A stretch of DNA of 64,000 bases from Cymbomonas tetramitiformis (lineage: Eukaryota > Chlorophyta > Pyramimonadophyceae > Pyramimonadales > Pyramimonadaceae). The stretch covers positions 1 through 64,000 of the forward strand of contig LGRX02025793.1 of the NCBI GenBank assembly GCA_001247695.2, given 5' to 3'. The notes under the pieces are model-generated. The model was not told the origin of the DNA. It did no database searches and was given only the letters and a program-made list of their open reading frames with translations. Of the stretch, positions 11,728-24,200 are shown piece by piece (positions within the stretch are counted from its first letter, which is position 1; each line of letters starts with the position of its first letter). A program made the position numbers and the translations under genes.

Positions 11728-12680
11728 ATGGCCTGTCCAGGCCCCAGAAACAGCCATTTTCGCCCCCGGCGAGCACCCAAATAAAATTTTCTCATTATTT
11801 CTTCGACAAAGTGTTTAGTGAGGGTCCCCAAAAGATCCCACGAACTTCAAACACGCGATCCCGATCTTATATCCAATTCCTCTAGCACCCGCGCACTGAA
11901 AATGGCCTGTCCAGGCCCCGGAAACAGCCATTTTCGCCCCCGGCGAGCACCCAAATAAAATCTTCTCATTATTTCTTCGACAAAGTGTTTAGTGAGGGTC
12001 CCCAAAAGATCCCACGAACTTCAAACACGCGATCCCGATCTTATATCCAATTCCTCTAGCACCCGCGCACTCAAAATGGCCTGTCCAGGCCCCGGAAACA
12101 GCCATTTTCGCCCCCGGCGAGCACCCAAATAAAATTTTCTCATTATTTCTTCGACAAAGTGTTTAGTGAGGGTCCCCAAAATATCCCACGAACTTCAAAC
12201 ACGCGATCCCGATCTTATATCCAATTCCTCTAGCACCAGCGCACTCAAAATGGCCTGTCCAGGCCCCAGAAACAGCCATTTTGGCCCCCGGCGAGCACCC
12301 AAATTAAAATTTCTCATCATTTCTTCCACTAAGTAGTTCGTGATGGTCCTTGAAAGGTCCCACGAACTTCAAACGCGTGATTTGGTCACCTAACTGAAAT
12401 CCTCTAGCCCCCGCGCACGCAAAATGGTCCGCTCAGGCCCCAGAAACAGCCATTTTGGCCCCCGGCGAGCACCCAAAAAAAATATTCTCATCATTTCTTC
12501 CACTAAGTTGCCCGTGATGGTCCTTGAAAGGTCCCACGAACTTCAAACGCGCGATTTGGTCACCTAACTGAAATCCTCTAGCCCCCGCCCACTCAAAATG
12601 GCCCGAAAACAGCGTTTTTTTCCCCCGGCGAGCACCAAAAAAAAAAACCAAAATTTTTTCCTCACGGGGTCTTATTATTG
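11728..12680. repeat. 174-bp satellite, about 5.5 copies
   Basis: ATGGCCTGTCCAGGCCC recurs at 11728, 11902, 12076 and 12250, with diverged copies at 12424 and 12598, exactly 174 bp apart. The first three or four units are nearly identical and the last two have drifted. No coding sequence is conserved between units. Confidence 0.95.
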
Positions 12681-15030
12681 CCCTAATAAGGCCTAGTAAC
12701 TCTCCAAACATCATAAAACCTCCATTTAGATCGATTATGCATTTTCTTGCCGAACTTTTTGCGACGGCTCGATAATGTCATTTTCATCGAATAGTGTGTT
12801 GGGGTGCAAGAGGCACGTGGCGGAGTCCTGGCCGCTTGAAAATTGGTCAGCGCGAAGCGAATCGAAGGTCACAAATGCACCATAAATTCTGCAACCTACT
12901 ACCTTGAACCCATCAACCTAAGAAGTCATGAGTCGTCGCGGTCCTAAACCCGCCCGTAAGCGTGCGCACCACTGCAGGGGTGGCGCGTGCCTTTTCCAAG
13001 GTTGGTCGCATACACTCAGATTTAAGACCTTACGATGGCGAATTCCCATACTGCTCATACTGATCCTGTTTTCTAGGAACCTATTTTCACGTTTTCGGCA
13101 ATAACTCAAGTTCTAGACATCCATTTGCCACGATTCTTCGCATATCTTATATTGCGGAACTAGATGGGTGATATGACACTTCATTATCACTCGCACCGTA
13201 TATGCACACATGAATATATGTGACCCATCATCACCATACTTAAGGAAATTCTGTTGAACAGCTATTGGGGGCATTTTTGGGCATGCGCCATGAACATGCC
13301 ACCACTATTGCGCTTGATGTTATGAGTGGGCGATGACGTATCCTGGTGTATACCAATGGGGGAAAATACCACATCCTTGATTTGAAGCCTTTAGAGCACT
13401 CTCCATCAGGGCTCTATATCGGTTTGGTTTTTCGGTATCGATACAATCCGATATCCGAAAAACGGTATCGATAATCGGCACAATCGATAAATAATCGATT
13501 ACTTGGACATTTATATGCAATTTGTTATGAATTCAATATGGAACACCAAAACCTGCACAATCGATAGTTAGACATTGCAATCCGATAATCGGCGATAAAT
13601 ACGATATATCGATAGTATCCGTTATCGGAAATATCGATATAGAGCCTTGCTCTCCATAGAGTACGCTTTTGTCACCCGGCAGCAGAACACCCCTGCACTT
13701 TCCACAAAGTCCTTCACTCGATAAACCGAGTTTGGTGGGCATTGAAGGGTTGAGGGACCTCGCCCAAGTCACCAATATGGACACTAATACTTCATAAATA
13801 TCCAATAGTTGACTACCGTGGTAGTTATGGATGTTTCCGCCCTCATACCGATCCCATACTGCTAAAAACGAATTCGCCCTTACGGTGTTAAGGAAGAACC
13901 TGACCGAAGGGACCATAGAGCATTCCATCATGGCGAGCATGAACATTGTTGACTTCTGAACATGGATACTAGAATATTTTCGGGAACTTTGTTATCATGT
14001 GTGCACAACCTGCACACTGTTGACTTCTGAACATAAATAATAGATAAGTAGAATAGTTTAGGAACTGTATCATCATATGTAAACATTGTTAGCCTCTCAA
14101 CATATCCGAATAGTTTACTTCTGAACATAGATACTAGAATAGTTTAGGAACTTTATTATCATATGTGCATTTATAGTTACACACAACAATATATCGATAT
14201 GTCAATACTGTATATCGATATTCCCAGGATTATACTTATTTATTGATCCGCAAAAACATACGGAAATATTGGTATTGATTGATAATAGGTGAAACAATTA
14301 TTGTTGTTTATTGATATCGATTTGTACTTATCGAAATATAATCAATATGGGACAAAACTTTCGATACCGCTCCCGCTTGCGGTGCAATACACTCCTTGTT
14401 CGGTTTGAAGGTAAGACCCCCCGTAAAGGTTCCCCAGGTCGCGGCGACATCAAACAACAAGGGATGGACCGCAAATGGCCAATTTTCCAATTTTTGGGGC
14501 GGCTTTTGACTCGCTGGAAAACATGTTTTGAAAATATCATGTTGTTCCTCAGCGGACCAAGGAACAACGTGGTGTATCTCTATCACGCAATAGAAAATTC
14601 TCGCACAGAGGTCAGACGCAAGCAGCCGCCATTTTAATGTGTCAACCCAAAGTGAAACTCGAGTTGTGAGCGTGAAGGTAAAAAACAGCCGCGATTCGTG
14701 ACCACGAATTCCAGTGGTGAATATAAAATCGTGGTCGATCGAGCGTTGGCCTCTCTACGACTACGGGTCATTTGCGTATTCAATTGGAACAATTATTTAA
14801 TTCCGAAGCGGGTGACTAATTCCGTCCCATACGTAAGAAACGAAATAAATACAACCGTCTCGGACCCCCCATACTTAAGGTGAATATTTTTCGCTGACTA
14901 AAATAAAAATAAACGACACCCCCCGACTAATTGAATACGCAAATGCCTTGCGTGACACAGGCTTATTATTACGCGGTGTCACACGACAACGGTGGCACCG
15001 ACCGCTCACCGAGTAGCGGTGCGGTGACGG
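12681..15030. other. AT-rich intergenic stretch with ATCGAT-rich tract
   Basis: No gene recognised. 13430-13640 is dense in short palindromic ATCGAT/CGATATCG words, with further patches near 14210-14330. 13960-14160 has three imperfect copies of a segment containing tgacttctgaacat...atactagaatagtttaggaact. Confidence 0.5.
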
Positions 15031-15420
15031 ATGATTGATGTGAGATGAGACTTTCAGCCCCCCCCATAAGGTGGGGGGCAGTCACACTCTCTCTGATCAC
15101 CCCTTGACCCGAGGTGCCACGTCAGCTTGCTTCCGCCAGTTCGTTCCGCGATAATAAAACCCCAAAGTTATTTTATTATCGCATCTTAGTCTGCAGTGAA
15201 TTACGGTGTCACTCCCTGCTTGTGCTTCCGCCAGTCTAATATATAACATATATTAGCCTTTTCTGTCAGGTTATCGGTCCACCATCTTTGGTGTGGCATC
15301 CGTTTTCTCGGCTACTTTGATCACGCACGTAACCCGCACGTAACCCGCACGTAACCCGCACGTAACCCGCACGTAACCCGCACGTACCTCCGCACGTACC
15401 TCCGCACGTACATCGGAAAA

Positions 15421-15603
15421 TTGTGTTTCTTTCGACCAACTTCAACTGGATTTAACGAGACCTTCACCCCGTCTTATCGGCGTTTTTTTGGTTTCGCCAC
15501 ATCTCTGCGTTTTCATTCTGGAAATACCGACATCTACGCCTTCAACACTCTGGCCAGCAGCACCTCTGCTGCCGGAAATTGGCTTACCGCACGACTATTT
15601 TGA
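15421..15603 (+). pseudogene. N-terminal remnant of element 1 gag-like ORF
   Basis: Sixty codons (FFRPTSTGFNETFTPSYRRF...) align with the upstream part of the element 2 ORF, then end at a stop just before the inserted element. The region 15549-15640 is repeated imperfectly at 19007-19098 on the far side of the insertion. Confidence 0.6.
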
Positions 15604-15643
15604 CCTCACCAACGTTTTCCCCGTGGAATTTGACCCCAATTAG

Positions 15644-18600
15644 TGTGAGATATATAGTACCGACTATATATTGAGGTGCTGAAACACAGAATGCTTACAC
15701 TTAAGATAACATAAGAAGTGAAGTTAGATTGAGTGTCGCTCGGCTTAAGCCCGAAACCCTGAACCTGTGACAACCGTACTGTACGGAGTACTAGTACAGA
15801 CAGAGGACTGTGACACATACGGGGTGTCACATCCAGCACACCACCCTGTACTATTACGGAGGAAGAGTTAGGGTGGAACATGCAGTGTCAGGTGAAACAA
15901 AACACACCATCTCAAGCGGTGGAAACAAATTTCTAGTGGGGGCCTGTGCTCTTGGCCAGGGCGGTCCCAAATCTCTAGCTAGCACTACACACTGAAGGCT
16001 GATGTGCCCGTGATACAGATCTAGTTGTGCTACTAGGCTTCCGACAGCAACTCTAGCCACCTTGAGAGTGGTCCACAGAGTAGAGTTCATAGAGATTGAA
16101 GTTGTTGTAGTTCTCAAATTGAAAGTTCAGACTGTAGATGCCGAAGCCGTCAGAGTCCAGATTGAAGATTTTGTAGAAGTCAGCTGGTCCAGTGTCCAGA
16201 AGGTCGGGGTCAGGGAAGTAGTCCACTGTTCCATTCTGATAACCAGAGCAGGCACCGTACACCACCGACGGTGGAGCAATCTCCACATCACAAAGTGCAG
16301 TGGCGGTGACGGTGTCGATCATGGCGATGCTCACACACAGAAACAAAGCAGGGAGCGCTGCTGCCGTGAGGAATGTGCCGATTGAAGGTGTCCGTACACC
16401 ACCAACCCGTGGAGCGGGTGGTGGGACGGCATCATGCAAGTCCCCGTCGTCGGACTCCGTGTCAGCCACGCTGGCCGAATCATGCGTGGAAGAAATGTAC
16501 GGAGGCAGGGGGTTGAAGGATTGAAGTGAGACCTGCGGCTCGTGCTCGAAGAAGCCCAACTCTACATACATGTCGTCCATAAAGGACTGCCCGAAGGACG
16601 GCTCGCCGTCAACGAACTGCTTTGGGTAAAGTAACGCGTCCTTCTCGGTCTCGATCGCCACTTCCGGTTCATGCTTCACGACGGCATCGTCGATCACGGA
16701 GGGCGTGGCCGAACCGAAGTGGACCATCGGAAAGTGCTGAGTGTCGGACTCAGCACCACCAGCCACCTGCTTGAGCTCGCGGAGAGCGGTGCGTGCTTTG
16801 TGCACGCGGGTAGCAAGGAGTGAGGGTTGGGTGGACGTCAATCCCGCGTACTGTGCTCGGAGCCCCACGTCAATGTCCTCGGAGAATGTGAAGGGCTCCT
16901 CGTCCTGCCGAACCAAGGGATGATCATGTTGGGCACAGAGTCGAGCAAAGGCGGTGTCGTCCTTAGTGTCGAAAGCGGTCTGGAAGGCGGACACGAGGCC
17001 GTCGGCGTCGTCGGCTTGCTCAATCACGCACTCGTCGCACTTGATGTCCGCGGTGGGGCAATTCGCGGAGTCATGCCAAAACCCCGGAGGGCAACGCACA
17101 CACTCCGGTACAAATGCTTTGGAGAGGACGTGGAAGGAGACGGAGTGCATGCCGTAATTCTTCTTGTCGTTGTTGTGGCGTCGGACGCCTTGCGGCCAAT
17201 TCCCGTCCTTGGGAAGGGGCGAAGCGGCGAAGCGGTGCTTCAAATCACGTCTTCGGCCGTGAAACTTCCCATCCACCCGACGGTTCTGGCGGTCACGCCA
17301 GGAGGAGGGTGGAAAATGCACACCTGGCTTGCCAGTAGGCTTGCCCGTAGTCGGAGCCGGCCACCTAGTCGTCGTCCCGTCGTGCGCGTCCTCGTCGGAG
17401 AGCGTCGCAAGAACCTTGTTGGCGGCGTCGATGTGGAACTGAAACTCCCGAATCAGGGCCTTTACGCCAACGTCGGACGGTTGGCCAGAATACAGGATGT
17501 TCTTGTCCGTGAGGGGCACGTGCTTCCGCTTGCCGGCGTTGGCGTCCCAAATCTCGAGGACGTGGGCGTAGATGTCCTCAAGGTCCACCTTGGCCAACTC
17601 AACGTCGAGCCGAAGCGGTGTGATGGCCTTGTCGTAGAATTCGGTGTCGAGTGAAGCCAGAAGCTGTTTCTTCGCCATCATCTCGTCGAGAGGTCCAGAA
17701 GGTCCGTTGCCAATAGCCGTAAGGCAGGCGTCAAAGTCCTGGATAAGTGGATCGGGGTCCTTCTCGGAGTTGAAGAAGATAGAGCAAAGCTCCTCGTAGT
17801 GCCCAAGAGGTCGGACCACGCGAGGGATCAACCTCTTGGTGACCTCGAGGAGGGCACGCTTGCCATCCTGAGGCGAAGCCCGTCCCGAGGCATCAACCCA
17901 ACGCCGCGCGGGTGAATTCGGAGAGGTCAACGATGTTAAAGTCGAGAAGAGAATAGCGTTGAAGATGGTGTTGACCTCCTTCGTCGCGTCCGCCACGGAT
18001 CAAAAAGAGCGGCGTTGGTGGGGTCCTTCTGCTCGAACGCGCGCTGCAAGGACTTCACAATGGACGTCCAGAGCGTGTTGCGGTTCGACTCATCGCCTCG
18101 GAAGGTCTCGTCTTTGGAGCCCAAGGCGTCGCGAGAGATCCTCTTGATGATGTCCACGTCCCAAGTGGAATTTTGGATGGCCGTAGCACGAGTCCGGTCC
18201 GCAGCCGTGAGGGCAACACCGGGAGAATCCGGTGTCGGCCTATAACGAGAGCCGACGTCGCGTGAAAAAATCGTGTCTAGTCTAATGCGGTTGTTGGCCC
18301 CCAAGGGAGGCGTGACGTGAGAATTTACACTCATATTGAAGATCCAGTAGGTGGGAGCGTCGGGGTAGAGGGCCGATGTCGGAGAACACAGAAAAGCGAG
18401 GGTCGAGAGCCGTAGAATGCAGTGTCGGAACGGATAATTAAGGAAGCCGTAACTGCGAAATTGTAAGATCGTAACGCGGCGGCCAAGGAAAGTCACGACA
18501 AAAATTGATCAAGTTTTAGTCAAGTGAAATCCAACGCGGACAATACAAAATAATCCCAGGTAGGCGCACGCTGCAGCGATAACAAATTAATCCGCCCGTA

Positions 18601-18923
18601 AACTAGCTCTCGACCGCCACTGTGAAAATCACGACATCAAATTTTGGGCCCCCAACGCCCCACCAAGCGGAGTGGCTTAGCCACTCATGCAATCAAAAGT
18701 AGTGGAAGGTGCCTGGCGCACCATAACCTGTGAGATATATAGTACCGACTATATATTGAGGTGCTGAAACGCAGAATGCTTACACTTAAGATAACATAAG
18801 AAGTGAAGTTAGATTGAGTGTCGCTCGGCTTAAGCCCGAAACCCTGAACCTGTGACAGCCGTACTGTACGGAGTACTAGTACAGACAGAGGACTGTGACA
18901 CATACGGGGTGTCACATCCAGCA
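15644..18923 (-). mobile_element. Non-autonomous LTR retrotransposon (element 3) nested in element 1
   Basis: Direct LTRs of 195 bp at 15644-15838 and 18729-18923 differ at two sites. The five-base target duplication ATTAG lies at 15639-15643 and 18924-18928. Read on the minus strand, the LTR begins TGCTGGATGTGACAC and the coding sequence has the same direction. The 2.9-kb interior carries only a gag-like ORF; reverse transcriptase, RNase H and integrase are absent. The insertion must be younger than element 1. Confidence 0.92.
16053..18496 (-). CDS. Gag-like polyprotein of element 3, with a frame change
   Basis: Two overlapping minus-strand frames make one protein: 18496 to about 17995, then about 17996 to 16053, so a one-base shift occurs near CTTTTTGATCCGTGGCG. 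It may be a mutation or a programmed shift. Frame 1 begins at or near the internal ATG of MSVNSHVTPPLGANNRI. The central region (residues like LIQDFDACLTAIGNGPSGP) resembles a retroelement capsid. A CVRCPPGFWHDSANC plus CDEC cluster is a plausible nucleocapsid zinc site, though not a classic CCHC. The C-terminus has a hydrophobic segment (TAAALPALFLCVSIAMI), an NGT sequon and a Phe/Tyr/Asn-rich tail. Confidence 0.7.
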
Positions 18924-19123
18924 ATTAGGCTTTTTCGTTGCCGGATTTGGGCAATTTTACGGGGAGTTACGTTATCGACAAGAACCCCAACGCGCTCTTG
19001 ACTTTCTGGCCAGCAGTACCCCTTCTGGCGTGAAAACGGGTTCCCGCACGACGTTTTTGACTACACCACCGTTTTCCCCGCGAAAATCTAGCCCAATTTG
19101 ACCTTTTCATCGTTTGATTTCGC

Positions 19124-19741
19124 TTGATTTTACGAGAAGATACCTCCTCACTTGGGAACCCTAACTCTTCGTTCGCGGAATTCTGCAGCCAGCGGTCAGC
19201 GACCATGTATACTGACCGCCAGCATGCGCGCATGACCGCTGTTCGTTCAGCGTTAGAGTCTCTTCGATTACGTCGACAACATTCTGCCTCTGGCTTTGGT
19301 CTGGTGGTGTCTGGTGGTGCTTGCGCACCAGACACCAAGCACGACTCCGACATTTTCGCCATCGACAACGAGTGCTATGACTCCTACGAGAGCGCCTCAC
19401 CGCATTCCTCGCCTTCGCGTTGTGTGCTACCTCACTACGATGTGGTGGTGCTTGAGAACGCCTTTCGTCTCCCACCCCCACTTCCTCGTGCGTTCGACAC
19501 CTTTGTGTTCGAGCCACTTTCCGCATTTCGCGCATTCCTCCCCCTCTGCCACTTGCCTCTGGTGGTGCTTGGCCACGTTACGCCATGGCCGCGCACAGGT
19601 ATTGGTTGGTATCTGAGGGGCCGATCTTGTTACCGCCTTTCATGGGGTCGCAGCCCGTCGCCAATGCCGCAATCGACCTGCCACCAGACGCATCACGGTC
19701 TGGTGGTGTGCAACACTGAGTTAGACAGACACTTGCAATGA
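19124..19741 (+). pseudogene. Element 1 internal ORF, C-terminal gag tail
   Basis: 206 codons, mostly unrecognisable. The last 27 residues (PMPQSTCHQTHHGLVVCNT...) match the tail of the element 2 ORF (PMAQSTRHRTHHGLVVCNI...). The middle of gag is missing, so this is a decayed remnant. Confidence 0.5.
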
Positions 19742-20178
19742 ACGGCTCTAGCTATGTAGTGCAGTAGTTTCGGACTGCAAGAGGTCCCATTGGGCCTGTA
19801 ACTGCTGCCTATTTTTGCCTAGGGTTTAGGTTTGGGATGCAGGCTTGCCTGCCTTGTTGTGGCACCTCACGCCTTCGGGGTGAGGTGGTGTGATGTGAGA
19901 TGAGACTTTCAGCCCCCCCCATAAGGTGGGGGGCAATCACACTCTCTCTGATCACCCCTTGACCCGAGGTGCCACGTCAACTTGCTTCCGCCAGTTCGTT
20001 CCGCGATAATAAAACCCCAAAGTTATTTTATTATCTCATCTTAGTCTGCAGTGAATTACGGTGTCACTCCCTGCTTGTGCTTCCGCCAGTCTAATATATA
20101 ACATATATTAGCCTTTTCTGTCAATGATGTTAGATGTAACATCAAGCATGTGTCACAATCAACAGTGTACACGGCATA

Positions 20179-20951
20179 TGTCAGATATATAGTGCCGACT
20201 ATATATTGTGGAAAGTAATAATAATAATAATAAAACATTTACGCTAGCAGAAGGGACAAAGTCCTGAGAGTGCGGTAACCCTGCAAAGCAGGCTAGTGAA
20301 AACACTAGGGGCTACTCCCTCTACTATAGCGCGCCCACAAAGGGGCTCAACCCACTTTTCAGCAGGGTGACATCTAGAGAAAAAGCTAGGTGCTCAGAGC
20401 AGGAAAGAACTCAGGATGCTTTCACTTCGTAAGATAACATGAGAAGTCCGTTAGATTGAGTGAAATTGCAAAGATCGTAACGCGTTTGCCAAGGAGTTCC
20501 ACGCGACAAAAATTGATCAAGTTCTAGTCGAATGAAATCCAGCGCGGACAATACAGAATAATCCCAGGTAGGCGCACGCTGCAGCGAGTCCGTCCAAATC
20601 ACGAATCCGCCCGTAAAGCGTAAACCGCTAGCTCCGCTCAACCGCACCTGCGAAAATCACGACATCAAATTGGGCCCCCAACGCCCCACCAAGCGGAGCG
20701 GCTTAGCCACTCATGAAATCAAAAGTAGTGGAAGGTGCCTGGCGCACCATAACCTGTCAGATATATAGTGCCGACTATATATTGTGGAAAGAACTTAGAC
20801 GAATGCGGCTTTCACCGTTAAGATAACATGAGAACGCGTCCGTTAGATTGAGTGAAACTCGGCTTAAGCCGGAAACCCTAAACCTGTGACATTGTACGGA
20901 GTACTAGTACAGACAAAGGACTGTGACACACACGGGGTGTCACATCCAGCA
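20179..20951 (-). mobile_element. Deletion derivative of the element 3 family (element 4)
   Basis: A right LTR at 20755-20951 is intact (TGTCAGATATATAG...GTGTCACATCCAGCA). The left LTR starts at 20179 but runs at about 20460 directly into the family's 5' internal region, matching 18462-18728. The 3' part of the LTR and all coding sequence have been lost. The target duplication GCATA lies at 20174-20178 and 20952-20956. It contains an extra segment (20220-20420) not present in the element 3 LTR. Confidence 0.85.
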
Positions 20952-21285
20952 GCATATCTGATATCATGACACCCGACATGCGAGGAGTAGGGGCAGGCGA
21001 GGGGTATACAGGGGTAGGGGGCTGGTATCCGGCATCTCGAAATTCTCGATCCGGTCCGTTGTATTCAATATTGAAATAATTAAAATGATTGGAAATCGAA
21101 AATGACATGAAAGAATATGACGACCACATGCGACTTGTTCGCGTTGGCGTAGGAAATTTGAAAGTTTAGGAGCAGCTATCGGACTGAGAAACAGACCGTT
21201 TTCTTGCTCGTCCGCACGCGCAAATCCACTAGGAATGGTGCGTGTTTAAGAACTGTATTCCGCAGTGCATAATTGTCAATATAAA

Positions 21286-24200
21286 ATGGAGGACTTCGAA
21301 TTGGTGAAAGAAAATGTGCAACCCTTGAAACAAGGTCGCGTTCCTGCGAAACTACGTCAAGCAGTTTCGCAGGATGAAACTTCAGCCTCCGAAAAGCAGC
21401 GCCTGCTGGCAGAGGAACAAAGGTGTCATCATCACTTTGTAATTGGGTTTTACATACGCATACATCATACTCACTTTTCAACAATACGCAGGAACGAATG
21501 GATGAAAGTACAGAACTACGCTGGCGATGACCCCCTGAAAGCATGGCTCGGGTGCGTCTTTCTGAGTGAGTGAGATTCAACAGCTTTTGCTGTTCCGAAG
21601 TCGTGCGAAAGGTGAACTCAGTACAACCTAACTGTGTTCCAGGCTTATTTCCTGGACTGAACAATCTTTTCCGAGTGGGAACAGTAATTTACTTGCCCTT
21701 TTGGAGCAAAGCACCAGAGAACTGATGACTCAACAATATCGAAACGACTTGCGATACTTGAAGCTCTGGATAAAATACGTATGGTCCGCCTACTTAAATC
21801 CTGTGACGGCACATATAGACCTATGGACCTTCGAAGGAAATGAAAACTCATGAACGGCTGCAGACGAGCCACTATCACTGCAGCGAGACCTTCATCTCGA
21901 ACGTGCAACTTCACCTTAATAAATCAAGCCTCTTTCTTGCAAACTGAATCCTATTTATGCACTTGTTTCTACAGGCGGACAAATGCAAAAAAGCTGGAGA
22001 CATTTTCAATTTTTTGGAGGTACAGCCTGCACTGCCGTTCAGTCGTTTCCAAACCGTCTTTGACATACCTTCTCTGTCGCAGGTGAACGATATTGGGCAA
22101 GATTTCGACCTGTTCTATTTCTCTTGTGCCGTATATCATGAACTGTCTCACGACTTTCAAAAAGCGCACGAATATTATGAGCTGGGTATCCACAGGTCCT
22201 GGGTGCACTTTTACTCTCCGTTCTCTCGTTATTACGCGCGTTGGATTCCTTCGCAGTCTGAATAACAACTGCTGCGCTGCTTGTTTGCTTGGGAGTGCCG
22301 GCTGTTCCAAGTGTACCAGGGAACGTTGCTCTATGAGGTTTCACTTTGAATATTCAGCACACTTCTTGGTAGGGAGTTAAACGAGCCGTTCACGTTTCCT
22401 CAGGAACGTCGAAGGAGTCGAGCACTTGCGGAGGAGGTTTAAGGAGTTCGAAACTCGAATGGTATTTCAACAGTTTCACTCCGCTTCGCCCGGCTTCCCA
22501 TAGTGTTTCTGGTATGGACTAATACAACGCCGTGCTTTCATTTTCTGCCGCAAGTTTCCATGCGGCAGCCACTGCCATAATGCATGCGCTATTGGGTACG
22601 CAACTTAGCAAGAAACTTTCGTAATCGGAAAACTAGTTATCTTGAACTACCAGCAGATGCCGAAGGCCTGGTGACCTCGCAGGCGCAACGCGTGCAACGA
22701 CAGCGAGAGAACGAAGAACTTGGCATGCCCGGCGAAGCAGGGCCTTCACGTCAGTCGCTTAAGCAACTTAGTGGTCGAACAGGTATGCCCACTGACTTCT
22801 ATCTCAAGTGATGAGTCGATGCGACGAAACGCTTGTGCAGTAAGCCAGTTGACAGTATTTTAATGTAGCATATTCATCTTTGAAAACATATTTTCAAGGG
22901 AGACCTGCCATTGTCACTGTTGGGGATCAAGGAGTCTTTCTTGAGGTACTGTCTATAGCTATGGATACTCTTTTGCCTCTTTCAGGCTTGGTGAGACGGG
23001 ATGTTGGTAGATCCCTCACTGTGAGTTTATTAAGGTAATGGCTATGTTTTTGGGTCCGACAGACCATCGGGCAAGGAGGAGAGCGCAAGCGAAATCCGGG
23101 TACGTAGAGACTTTGATTCTTGTATACTTGTGAGTACCTCTGTGCCTTATCAATAGTCTCTGTATAGATGCTGCTGGGTTCTCCTGCGGCGATTCTGAAG
23201 GTGCTTCTCTGCCTCGCAGTGGTGGTGAGGGGAACCTCCCTGGTCAAGACCTTGAAATTTTCGAAGATCCTGGGATCGCTTCCCACGATGACAAGCGTGG
23301 TGGCTGTAGTGCTCACCCTTCCCTCCAAGTATGGCACCTTTTGAAACCTTTAGCATTAAAGACGCAACGTTTTTCACCCTTAGCTCCTTGTTTGTTTTGT
23401 TGGCCTCCGTCTTTCTCTGAACTCTGTTTTTCTATCGTTTCCTTTCGTCTTTTAATATTTGTCTCGATAGAGTGCAGTGAGCGTGTCGCCCGCGGCACTT
23501 TGTTGACGACCGTTTATTTCACTCTGGCCAAGTCACGAACACTTTGGAAATTCTTTCCGCAGTGGGACAAATTACCGAGTCAGCAGGATATGAAGAAGGA
23601 AAACGAGCAGCACGCTACCGCGTGGGCAGGCGTGCGGGTACTATTATCTCTATACGAAGCCTCACCCGACGTATTTTGCTGTGCCGAAGAGCTAAATTAG
23701 AGTTCTGCGCAAACCAAAAGTTCCACGTTGAGTTTCATGTTCATACCTTGCTTGAGCATTATCTTGAGGTAATGCCTGTCTGAAAAGGTATTGTGGTCCC
23801 AAGAGTGGTGTAAGACCTCAAGCAGGTTCCTCTACCGTGCTATATGAGCTGAGAGGGTCGGTATCACTCACTGTAGTCGGCGACTTTTTCAGATGCCCCA
23901 GAAGCGGGGACGTCACGACAGACTCCATCGCCCAACTGCAGCCTCCACACTCCCGGTATTTGAGGATGAAGAGTGCCTCAAGGGCGAGGAGACTCATCCT
24001 GAACAGCCCCAAGTGCGTTCCTCCTGCTCCTACCTTGCTGACGGGTTAATGAACGTGTAATTGTGAAGCTCCAAATTGCCCAGTGTGAGGGCGCAAGGCC
24101 TATGGTATCATCACAACTCCCTCGGCTACTCAACATGAAGTTATAACGTTTAAAGGAGGCCCTGTTTGTTACAGGACGGGCCGTCGCTCCGGCTCCGGCT

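Larger units (their letters stand above)
15036..20123 (+). mobile_element. Non-autonomous LTR retrotransposon (element 1), interrupted by element 3
   Basis: Direct LTRs of 233 bp at 15036-15268 and 19891-20123 start TGATGTGAGATGAG and end CTTTTCTGTCA. They differ at only about three sites. The five-base target duplication ATGAT lies at 15031-15035 and 20124-20128. A purine-rich GGGGTGAGGTGGTG abuts the 3' LTR. The interior holds a tandem CGCACGTAACC repeat (15330-15410), the start of a gag-like ORF (15421-15603, similar to the start of element 2) and its tail (end of the ORF 19124-19741). There is no pol. Element 3 is inserted at 15644-18923. Confidence 0.9.

Noticed and set aside
13430..13640. 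ATCGAT-rich tract as a regulatory site or origin
   Set aside because: It is only local sequence simplicity, with no conserved spacing or second supporting signal.
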